NCBI GenBank assembly: GCA_012842105.1
Contig: DUTL01000247.1
Span: 1 to 9,298, forward strand
Reading direction: 5' to 3'
DNA: 9,298 bases
Source: Candidatus Fermentithermobacillaceae bacterium
GTDB taxonomy: Bacteria > Bacillota > Sulfobacillia > Fermentithermobacillales > Fermentithermobacillaceae
The notes under the pieces were generated by a model that ran no database searches, was not told the origin of the DNA, and worked only from the letters and a program-made list of their open reading frames with translations. A program made the position numbers and the translations under genes. Of this stretch, positions 1-4,874 are shown in pieces (positions within the stretch are counted from its first letter, which is position 1; the number at the start of each line of letters is the position of its first letter).

Positions 1-12
1 AAGTATCACCTG

Positions 13-429
13 CTAATCATAGATTTTGAGTTCCCTTCCGAATGTGCCATCCGCCAGAGAGGCATAGAATTGTGATGTTAGGTCCTGGGCCGTGACAAAA
101 CGCACCTTGTAGCCTGCTTTGATAGCTTCGTAGCCAAGGGCTACTGCCAAATGTGACTTCCCTATCCCACTAGGCCCCAAAAACAGGATGTTTTCGGCCG
201 AACGCACGAAATCCAAGTTGGCCAGCTTCCTAATGCGGGTTTCGTCCACTGTAGGCTGCAATGCAAAATCAAAATCATCTATTGTCTTCAGGCTGGGAAA
301 TTTGGCCTTGTGCAAATTGGCCTGTTTAAGCGTAACATCCCTGGCAGAAACCTCTTCCTGAACCAAGTATTCCACCAGCCGAACAGGGTCGTTGAATTGC
401 CCCAGTCTTTCTCCGGACATCTGCGGCAC
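13..429 (-). pseudogene. istB: IS21-family helper ATPase IstB, N-terminal half (broken)
   Basis: IstB is the AAA+ ATPase that assists the IstA transposase of IS21 elements. The translated 138 residues match the family's first half: the segment DPVRLVEYLVQEEVSARD, then KAKFPSLKTIDDFDFALQP, then a Walker A motif GPSGIGKS at about residues 85-92 followed by HLAVALG. The family is usually about 250 residues, so roughly half is missing. The frame ends at a TAG (13-15) inside the stretch before Walker B (LKIYD, stop, QVIL). Homology continues past it to the window edge, so this is an in-frame nonsense mutation and not a natural end. The first 10-20 residues of the family also appear lost or altered at the right edge, near 430-440. 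The matching C-terminal half lies immediately to the right on the opposite strand. The family call is secure and the gene is clearly non-functional. Confidence 0.85.
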
Positions 430-678
430 ATTTATCGTATTTGATATCCCCTAGACCTGGCCGGATCCAAGTTGCTGTTTCAAGTAATCTCAGATTGCTA
501 CGAACAAAGGAGCGTGGTCATAACCACAAATTTGGAATTCAGCAAGTGAGTGAATATTCTCTATGACGAGCAGATGACAGCCGCTATGATAGACCGCCTG
601 GTACATCACAGCTACCTTCTGCTATTTGAGGGCCAAAGTTACCGGATCAAGAATTCGCTAATGAGAAATCGACCATAA
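430..678 (+). pseudogene. istB: IS21-family IstB, C-terminal half (inverted relative to the N half, with nonsense codon)
   Basis: Reading the plus strand from about 445 in the frame of base 469 gives PLDLAGSKLLFQVISDCYEQ, then RSVVITTNLEFSK, a TGA at 547-549, then VNILYDEQMTAAMIDRLVHH, SYLLLFEGQSYRIKNS and a TAA at 676-678. This is the classic IstB C-terminus: the PLD segment after Walker B, the TTNLEF sensor region and the final SYR segment. The TGA stands where the family normally has Trp, which suggests a TGG to TGA change. A small deletion or frameshift lies near 440-450, where the GYLPLD motif would be. The fragment begins where the minus-strand N-terminal half (13-429) stops in the protein, so the two pieces together reconstitute one IstB, but head to head. 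It is too broken to appear as a long open frame. Confidence 0.8.
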
Positions 679-736
679 AATTCCCAGGGAGCCTACTGCA
701 AACCGAATGTGCAAAAACAGGGAAAATTGGCTTGCA
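679..736 (+). mobile_element. Right terminal region of an IS21-family element
   Basis: The 58 bases after the istB stop contain short repeated blocks typical of the multiple terminal repeats of IS21 elements. The sequence CCATAAAATTCCCAGGG just overlaps the stop. It is followed by two related blocks, each starting at a TGCA and ending in a run of A with GGG or TTGG. The last block ends at CTTGCA (731-736), matching the ...CA-3' end of the family. Immediately beyond, the minus strand resumes a tyrosine recombinase reading frame, so this is the point where the element entered that gene. The exact terminal base and the target duplication cannot be fixed without the left end, which lies outside the window. 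Confidence 0.55.
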
Positions 737-1363
737 AAAAACAGTTATAAGTATCATGGCGTAATCCCGTTTCCCTTTTGGGCTACTACGATCAACGGAT
801 GCTATTAGTGCTTCCACTTCTTCTTTTGTGTACGTGGAGGGGAGCTTAGGCTGTCTTACGTATTTATCTTTGGGAACCATCTGTGAGCAATCAGTTTCGG
901 TCAATCCTTGGTCATAAAGATACCCGAAATATCCTTTGAGGACTGAAAGATTTCTGTGTCTGACGTATGGGGTGCAGAACCCCAGTTGATTCGCATAGTT
1001 CATCAAAACCTGCCGGGTTATTAAGCGCACATCGTGTATGTCAGTGTCTTCCAGATGGCTGAGGAAATGTTGGAAACGGTGCTTGTATTCCTCAACGGTT
1101 CCACGGGAAATTCCGTAAGATGTTCTGTAGTCGATGTAGCTCCGCCTCGTCTGACCGACAGCACCATGCAAATCGCGGAATTTGTGGCAGCGTTTAAATT
1201 TAACGGCACCAGTTTCAAGGAACTCAGTTAAGACATTGGCACACTGTATGATATCTTTTTTCCAACGGTCAAGGTCCTCATATGTCCTGGTCCCAATTAA
1301 GTGGTAGATAAAGGCTTCGCCGACAGTAGCAGTGTAATACTGCAGATTGTTTTCCTTCTGGTA
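737..1363 (-). pseudogene. Tyrosine recombinase/integrase, N-terminal part only, cut off by IS21
   Basis: The minus strand is open from 1363 down into the IS21 end and encodes the DNA-binding N-terminal half of a phage-type tyrosine recombinase. It has a SAM-like core-binding domain (SRGTVEEYKHRFQHFLSHLE, then TRQVLMNYANQLG and a VLKGYFGYLYDQGL helix) followed by the linker PSTYTKEEVEALIASVD and KGKRDYAMILIT, where the catalytic domain should begin. Homology stops at about base 737, just before the first catalytic Arg, so all catalytic residues (R, K, H, R, Y) are missing. Beyond it the frame only translates IS21 terminal DNA. An ATG-type start is absent. The coherent protein reads upstream of the TTG at about 1171 (NNLQYYTATVGEAFIYHLIG, then TRTYEDLDRW) to an in-frame TAA at 1364-1366, so the 5' end is also damaged. 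Non-functional; the intact gene probably drove or belonged to an integrated element. Confidence 0.75.
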
Positions 1364-1413
1364 TTACTCAAGGTTTGATCGCCAAATTGGGATTTGTCAT
1401 CTTCATGTTATGC

Positions 1414-2154
1414 TTATTTTGTGCGGTTCATATATTCTTCGAAGGCCTTGATTCTATCCTGCCTGTTTCGAGCAATCTCGATTTGATAGCGATGTTGTAA
1501 AGATTCCAAATATATACTATAGCCACGCCACACAATTTTTTCATACTCGGAGTGTTCGTAACCGCACCACACAGTTTTTTTATGCTCAGGTTGACGGCTT
1601 TCCAAGTCCCATATTTCATCTGCCGTTACCTCAATCATAGCCCCGGTTAAGAACATTCGTCCAAAATATTTCAAAGGGTTTTCAAAATATTTCGAAGGGC
1701 TTATATCTTCACTTCCCGTGAACGGCGCAATAACCGAATCGGAGAAATGAAGATAACATATATCTTTAGCCTTGTAATAATCCCTTGTGTGAACAACTAT
1801 ATCAATATCAAACGGTTTTACGTTTACACCACGTAAAGCATCGCCTGCACTGCCAACTATGTACCATTCGATTCCGGTTTCATTGAATTTTTGCGCCAAC
1901 ATCTCCAAAGGGATTTGCCAATCAATACCAGACAACAATTTTTCGAACATCACTCGCCCCAAACGGCTAAAATTGCTACTAACAAGCTCTTTTTCACGTT
2001 GGTCTGAAAATGCGCTTTGTGGATATGATAAAAGAAATTTGTCATTGATTTTTCTCCACTCCATGTGTTGGATAACATCTTCGAGCTGTGCGTTCTCTAC
2101 GTCTTCAACGCAAAAGATAAATGCTGAATCGGTTTCATAACAATAACATTTCAT
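1414..2154 (-). CDS. Nucleotidyltransferase-fold protein of unknown substrate
   Basis: The 246-residue protein starts at an ATG with a GGGAGG site 8 bases upstream and has no internal stop. Residues 97-120 read WYIVGSAGDALRG, then KPFDIDIVV. This is the GS...DxD metal and nucleotide-binding signature of polymerase-beta-type nucleotidyltransferases (Gly101-Ser102, Asp116, Asp118), with a possible third carboxylate at Glu175 in the MIEV strand. The segment before it (about 1-90) is not recognised. The C-terminal part holds two adjacent 13-residue near-repeats, KKTVWCGYEHSEY and EKIVWRGYSIYLE, at about residues 192-217. The fold resembles kanamycin-nucleotidyltransferase and MNT-like proteins, but no HEPN partner, resistance context or substrate-specific motif is visible, so no function is assigned. 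It sits alone among mobile-element remnants and looks like cargo. Confidence 0.7.
   Translation of the reverse strand: MKCYCYETDSAFIFCVEDVENAQLEDVIQHMEWRKINDKFLLSYPQSAFSDQREKELVSSNFSRLGRVMFEKLLSGIDWQIPLEMLAQKFNETGIEWYIVGSAGDALRGVNVKPFDIDIVVHTRDYYKAKDICYLHFSDSVIAPFTGSEDISPSKYFENPLKYFGRMFLTGAMIEVTADEIWDLESRQPEHKKTVWCGYEHSEYEKIVWRGYSIYLESLQHRYQIEIARNRQDRIKAFEEYMNRTK
1525..1590 (-). repeat. Imperfect 39-bp tandem duplication inside the nucleotidyltransferase gene
   Basis: On the plus strand, CCACACAATTTTTTCATACTC begins near 1528, and its near copy, CCACACAGTTTTTTTATGCTC, begins 39 bases later near 1567. The period equals 13 codons and keeps the reading frame. It produces the paired KIVWRGY and KTVWCGY segments of the protein. 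The copies differ at several bases, so the duplication is not recent. Confidence 0.6.
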
Positions 2155-2219
2155 AATAGTTCCCTCCCGTACATAATATAGATAAATTGGAAGTTCTTTT
2201 TCATTTTGACATATAGAAC

Positions 2220-2255
2220 AAAGGAGGTCGATCCATTAAGGGATCGACTTCCTTT
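2220..2255 (-). terminator. Long hairpin downstream of the tRNA remnant, probable terminator
   Basis: Two 15-base arms (2220-2234 and 2241-2255) pair with a single G-T wobble around a 6-base loop. Read on the minus strand, the stem ends in CCTTTGTTCT, a modest T-rich tail. The position fits a terminator for the minus-strand tRNA gene that once stood at 2267 and beyond. It also insulates the nucleotidyltransferase gene that starts at 2154. Confidence 0.5.
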
Positions 2256-2266
2256 GACAAACCATA

Positions 2267-2318
2267 TGGTGGAGCCGAAGGTAATCGAACCCACGACCTC
2301 CTGAATGCCATTCTAGAA
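2267..2318 (-). pseudogene. 3' half of a decayed tRNA-Ala (anticodon GGC)
   Basis: The minus strand reads ATGGCAT TCAGG AGGTC GTGGG TTCGATT and ends in CGGCTCCACCA. This gives, in order, an anticodon loop with U33 and GGC, the 3' anticodon stem, a 5-base variable loop, the T-arm and an acceptor 3' strand with encoded CCA, all as in bacterial tRNA-Ala(GGC). The T-stem no longer pairs (GTGGG against ACCTT), and the 5' anticodon stem has a mismatch. No D-arm or 5' acceptor strand precedes it, so it cannot make a tRNA. A 3' half of this kind is what site-specific integration, or later deletion, at a tRNA gene leaves behind. A tmRNA 3' end was considered, but the AGGTC variable loop fits a tRNA better. 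Confidence 0.55.
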
Positions 2319-2479
2319 GGGGACGTTAAGCCTAGTCTAGCATGGTTCGAGGTAGTCTTAACTGCACTGCTAGCCTAAGCCTGCTAACCAGGAAAGAAAT
2401 GACCTTTGTCTAACCTTGTTTAGCCTATTCTGTTTTGCCTTGCAGTCAAACTGCAGTCATTTTTCTTTATGCTTATCCC

Positions 2480-2524
2480 AAATAAAAAGCCCCAGAGACC
2501 TAATCTCGCGGTATCTAGTCTGGG
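2480..2524 (-). terminator. Possible rho-independent terminator (minus strand)
   Basis: On the minus strand CCCAGA (complement of 2519-2524) pairs with TCTGGG (complement of 2491-2496). Further weak pairing lies inside, and the stem is followed by GCTTTTTATTT. There is no clear gene upstream of it on that strand, so it may be a relic of lost mobile-element DNA. Confidence 0.35.
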
Positions 2525-2550
2525 ATGAAGACAACCACCGGCTATGCTAT

Positions 2551-2606
2551 GTGTGAGCGGCCATAGTAAAATCCCCATAAACGGACACGGAGGTTCCCCA
2601 CCCCCC
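2551..2606. mobile_element. Isolated IS21-like terminal segment
   Basis: The stretch CGGCCATAGTAAAATCCCC, followed by ATAAACGGACACGG and a GGTTCCCC block, resembles the AT-rich, C-run terminal repeats of IS21-family elements. It also shares the CGRCCATA...AAATYCCC pattern with the IS21 end at about 670-690 in this window. No adjacent istA or istB remnant is seen. It may mark the left limit of the peptide operon. Confidence 0.35.
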
Positions 2607-2650
2607 AGGGTGACAATATCACTGTCCGGTAACAAAGAACAATAGATTGC

Positions 2651-2679
2651 TTGACAGCCCATCTCATTATCGATATAAT
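2651..2679 (+). promoter_or_regulatory. Consensus sigma-A promoter of the peptide operon
   Basis: TTGACA (2651-2656) and TATAAT (2674-2679) match the vegetative consensus perfectly with the optimal 17-bp spacing. Transcription should begin near 2686 and run into the Cys-rich peptide gene at 2899 and the rest of the operon. No overlapping operator palindrome is evident, so any control may act in the long leader RNA or by a protein site I cannot recognise. Confidence 0.85.
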
Positions 2680-2685
2680 ATGGCC

Positions 2686-2886
2686 AAAAGGGGAATATGT
2701 GTAAGTTGCTGTCTCCTAGGTAGGCGAACGACAGTGCAATTTGGCACTCATGATCACGACACCTAGAACATCTTGGAAAGATGCAGTAGCACCGATATAC
2801 TCCACAATAAGTATAACCATCATAATTCTGTTACCAGATCTACCATCTGATTCATGTCTGCAATTGTTGTAAACCTCATTATGAAA
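2686..2886 (+). promoter_or_regulatory. Long 5' leader with alternative RNA pairings
   Basis: About 200 bases separate the predicted transcription start from the first ribosome binding site. CTGTC (2709-2713) can pair with GACAG (2730-2734). Alternatively, CTAGGT (2716-2721) can pair with ACCTAG (2761-2766), enclosing an AGTGC/GCACT hairpin (2733-2748). The two arrangements exclude each other. No known riboswitch or T-box core was recognised, and there is no clear terminator before the first gene. An 8-codon ORF from an ATG at about 2696 ends at the TAG near 2720 and has only a poorly spaced GGGG upstream. Regulation by this leader is inference. Confidence 0.35.
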
Positions 2887-2898
2887 GGAGGGAAGATA

Positions 2899-3003
2899 AT
2901 GCTGGTTTTGACACCAGGCAACAATGCTATAGAAGGGTGCCTCCTAGTCTGCAAATGCTTTCTTGGATGCCATTTCACAAAACCGCCTGAGGATCAGAAC
3001 TGA
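2899..3003 (+). CDS. Cys-rich RiPP precursor peptide 1 (34 aa)
   Basis: A 34-codon gene with an excellent AAAGGAGGG site 7 bases before its ATG. The peptide begins MLVLTPG and continues to GCLLVCKCFLGCHF, then a polar tail PPEDQN. Cys lie at 14, 18, 20 and 24, a symmetric C-x3-C-x-C-x3-C. Two further genes (4501 and 4654) encode the same architecture: MLVL/MLIL start, Gly7, Gly13-Cys14 and LGC followed by an aromatic pair. The frame is open upstream to ATGs at 2881 and 2854. The strong site and the alignment of MLVL with both paralogues favour 2899. It is the first gene after the promoter and lies 87 bases before a radical SAM/SPASM maturase, its likely modifying enzyme. Residues 1-13 are a plausible short leader and 14-34 a core, but the cleavage point is unknown. 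Function (bacteriocin, signal or other) is not assigned. Confidence 0.85.
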   Translation: MLVLTPGNNAIEGCLLVCKCFLGCHFTKPPEDQN

Positions 3004-3090
3004 TGGGTGTAGGCTTCCACAATGGGTTTTTTCAGGTATTTCCTTGAAAAGGACTAGAAAAAACAAGGATAGAAATTTGGAGTTGATAAC

Positions 3091-4434
3091 ATGCAACTGT
3101 CCAAATATACCCTGACAGATGATATCAGCTCAGACATGCAAATAGTTATAAGTACCGTTTCAAACGCTGCAGTAGTCTTACCTAGAGCCTTCTTAGAGAA
3201 GATACTTCTACAAATGGACAGAGAAGAGATTTCTGAGGAAGAAATGGAATGGATAACCGAACTCCGCAAAATGCACATAATTGTAGACGATTCAGAACAC
3301 GATAGGGCATTGATACGAGCGGCCATTAGAAATGCCCTCATGCACATGAGTCGAACACTTGTTGTAGCTGTCTGTCCTACACTTGACTGTAATCTGGCAT
3401 GTCCCTACTGTTATGAATGGCAACAGCGACGGCCCGGGGCAATGACAGATACCGTTGCCGAAGCCACAGTTGGCTTTGTGGAACGTGCATTACGGCATTT
3501 TAGACCACAAGAATTGGTTCTTCATATCTATGGCGGAGAACCACTGCTGTATCCAGACATCTCCCTTGACATTACTCGCCGGGTAGCGGATATGGCAAAG
3601 GCTCAGGATGGCATGGGATTTAGTTTGCATGTAACAACAAACGGGGTGTTGGCGACATCAGAAACTATGGCCCATTTCGCAAAATACAGTTGTATACCAG
3701 GAAAAAAAGGACTTTCTGTGCAAGTGACCATTGATGGTCCCCCCAGTATACATGACAAGCGCCGTAAAACCTTGGATGGACTGGGTACCTATGAAACTAT
3801 CATAGCCAATTGTCTTGCTCTAGAGGAAGATTGGCAATTGAGTTTACGTGTTAACCTAGATACGGAAACAAAACCCAGTGTTCGCACTCTTTCAAGGGAA
3901 CTGGCAAAATTGCCGTGGAAGAAGAAACCCCACTTGTACTTCAGTCCGACTCAAAAGTGCAACACTTCACACGATCGCAACTGTTTTGCAGTCAAAGAAT
4001 GGGATGAAGAACTATCTTCAGCTTGGCGAGATGCAGCCGAATACGGCTGGGATACATGTTCTCATATGAGATACGGTCTCTGTTCCTACCACTCCGGGAC
4101 TGTTTTCCTCATAGATCCAGTAGGATACTTGTACACTTGCCAGGCATTTGTCGGTAACGAGAAAATGGCTATAGGCAACGTTTATTCTGCGCCCGATGAC
4201 TTTCTGCCTACATACTTTAAACAAACACACTCCAACCTATGGGAAACATGTTTGGACACTTGCGAACTCTTACCATACTGTGCTGGTGGGTGCCGCTCCT
4301 ATGCTTACTTCGACGGAAAGATCAATGAGATTTACTGTATGAAAGACATGCTGCGCCAAGCTGCTCTTTCTTACTATAAGTTTAAGTACAAGGATGCTAT
4401 TGATGAATTTTGCTCGAAGGTTGTACATGTTTGA
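3091..4434 (+). CDS. Radical SAM/SPASM peptide maturase
   Basis: A 447-residue enzyme with a GGAG site 8 bases before the ATG. Residues 1-90 form an unassigned N-terminal region that may be a peptide-recognition (RRE-like) domain. The radical SAM domain follows with the cluster motif CNLACPYC (Cys100, 104, 107), GGEPLL (148-153) and VTIDGP (212-217). The C-terminal SPASM domain has C331-x13-G345-x4-C350, then C387-x3-C391-x5-C397-x3-C401 and C416, enough to bind auxiliary iron-sulfur clusters. The first pair is CX3C where CX2C is usual. Such enzymes install thioether bonds (sactipeptides, ranthipeptides), other crosslinks, or oxidise sulfatases. The flanking Cys-rich peptide genes on both sides make cysteine crosslinking the best inference. 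Residue-level chemistry cannot be predicted. Cytoplasmic; cotranscribed with the precursors and exporter. Confidence 0.93.
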   Translation: MQLSKYTLTDDISSDMQIVISTVSNAAVVLPRAFLEKILLQMDREEISEEEMEWITELRKMHIIVDDSEHDRALIRAAIRNALMHMSRTLVVAVCPTLDCNLACPYCYEWQQRRPGAMTDTVAEATVGFVERALRHFRPQELVLHIYGGEPLLYPDISLDITRRVADMAKAQDGMGFSLHVTTNGVLATSETMAHFAKYSCIPGKKGLSVQVTIDGPPSIHDKRRKTLDGLGTYETIIANCLALEEDWQLSLRVNLDTETKPSVRTLSRELAKLPWKKKPHLYFSPTQKCNTSHDRNCFAVKEWDEELSSAWRDAAEYGWDTCSHMRYGLCSYHSGTVFLIDPVGYLYTCQAFVGNEKMAIGNVYSAPDDFLPTYFKQTHSNLWETCLDTCELLPYCAGGCRSYAYFDGKINEIYCMKDMLRQAALSYYKFKYKDAIDEFCSKVVHV

Positions 4435-4500
4435 CGTTCTCACAACAACAGTCCTTTAATTTTGGGGATAGACCAAAATATGTTTGAGGGGGTGTTATCA

Positions 4501-4602
4501 GTGCTAATACTCGATAGAGGTGGCGTCGTCATTGCGGGGTGCTCAATAATCCATTTTTCATGTTGTCTTGGATGTTGGTACGAAAAAAATGATTCAGACT
4601 AG
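4501..4602 (+). CDS. Cys-rich RiPP precursor peptide 2 (33 aa)
   Basis: A 33-codon gene starting with GTG, preceded by GAGGGGG 8 bases upstream, 66 bases after the maturase stop. The peptide begins MLILDRGG and runs to GCSIIHFSCCLGCWY with tail EKNDSD. Cys lie at 14, 21, 22 and 25. It shares the MLIL start, Gly7, Ala12-Gly13-Cys14 and LGC-aromatic-aromatic end with peptides 1 and 3. It lacks the C-x-C doublet of the others and has adjacent cysteines, so its crosslink pattern should differ. The GTG start and short length explain why ordinary gene callers would skip it. Substrate role for the adjacent maturase is inferred from paralogy and position. Confidence 0.8.
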   Translation: MLILDRGGVVIAGCSIIHFSCCLGCWYEKNDSD

Positions 4603-4653
4603 ATTATGCTATCGTGTTGGAATAAGCTGTCATGTAGAATAAGGAGGACCGTT

Positions 4654-4761
4654 ATGCTCGTTCTATGTCGTGGCACATGGAATATGGCAGGTTGTGGCAT
4701 CTTGTTCTCGATCGGTTGCGGATGTTTCCTCGGATGCCATTACAAGGAGAATGCCAACTAG
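4654..4761 (+). CDS. Cys-rich RiPP precursor peptide 3 (35 aa)
   Basis: A 35-codon gene with a perfect AAGGAGG 6 bases before the ATG, 51 bases after peptide 2. It begins MLVLCRGT and contains GCGILFSIGCGCFLGCHY with tail KENAN. Cys lie at 5, 14, 22, 24 and 28. The C-terminal CGCFLGCHY is nearly identical to CKCFLGCHF of peptide 1, while the spacer between Cys14 and the C-x-C is 4 residues longer. Cys5 lies in the putative leader and is not shared. The gene overlaps, in another frame, an upstream non-coding extension of the ABC frame at 4665-4874; the ABC gene's real start is downstream. A strong hairpin follows at 4789. Confidence 0.85.
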   Translation: MLVLCRGTWNMAGCGILFSIGCGCFLGCHYKENAN

Positions 4762-4788
4762 TTAGCAATTCTTCTGCTTGTTGCACGG

Positions 4789-4849
4789 TAAGGGCATTGT
4801 GGTTTGCTAATCCACTGCAAGTATCACGAAGAGCAAACCACTGCCCTTA
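4789..4849 (+). promoter_or_regulatory. Strong hairpin between the precursor and exporter genes
   Basis: The arms TAAGGGCATTGTGGTTTGCT (4789-4808) and AGCAAACCACTGCCCTTA (4832-4849) pair over 8 plus 10 bp with only a 2-base TT bulge around a 23-base loop. No T tract follows, so it is not a standard intrinsic terminator. A processing or stabilising hairpin that sets the precursor mRNA level against exporter mRNA is a reasonable inference, given that the ABC ribosome binding site begins 13 bases later. Confidence 0.6.
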
Positions 4850-4874
4850 TCGAATCTCATTGGAGGTGGTCTGT

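Larger units (their letters stand above)
2319..2650. other. Intergenic stretch without a supported gene
   Basis: No open frame here has a convincing start site or recognisable protein. It contains a short 6-bp hairpin (TGCAGT, CAA, ACTGCA at 2441-2455), a possible minus-strand terminator (2480-2524) and an IS21-like terminal segment (2551-2606), listed separately. The minus-strand open frame spanning 2420-2662 overlaps these elements and is judged spurious. Confidence 0.6.

Noticed and set aside
1528..1590. Short spaced repeats considered as a CRISPR-like array
   Set aside because: There are only two imperfect copies, contiguous and in coding frame; it is a simple tandem duplication within a gene.
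2267..2420. tmRNA (ssrA) 3' end
   Set aside because: The CCA end and T-loop could fit, but a GGC anticodon loop with U33 and a tRNA-type AGGTC variable loop point to tRNA-Ala; no tag reading frame or tmRNA helices were seen upstream.
2420..2662. Minus-strand open frame of 80 codons
   Set aside because: It has no recognisable family, overlaps the consensus promoter and an IS21-like end, and contains a likely terminator; its composition looks like translated non-coding DNA.
2854..2898. Longer start for peptide 1 (ATG at 2854 or 2881)
   Set aside because: It is in frame, but the strong AAAGGAGGG lies inside it directly before 2899, and the other two peptides align from MLVL/MLIL.
3004..3090. 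Attenuator between peptide 1 and the maturase
   Set aside because: Only a weak CCTT/AAGG stem with flanking T and A runs is present; not convincing enough to list.
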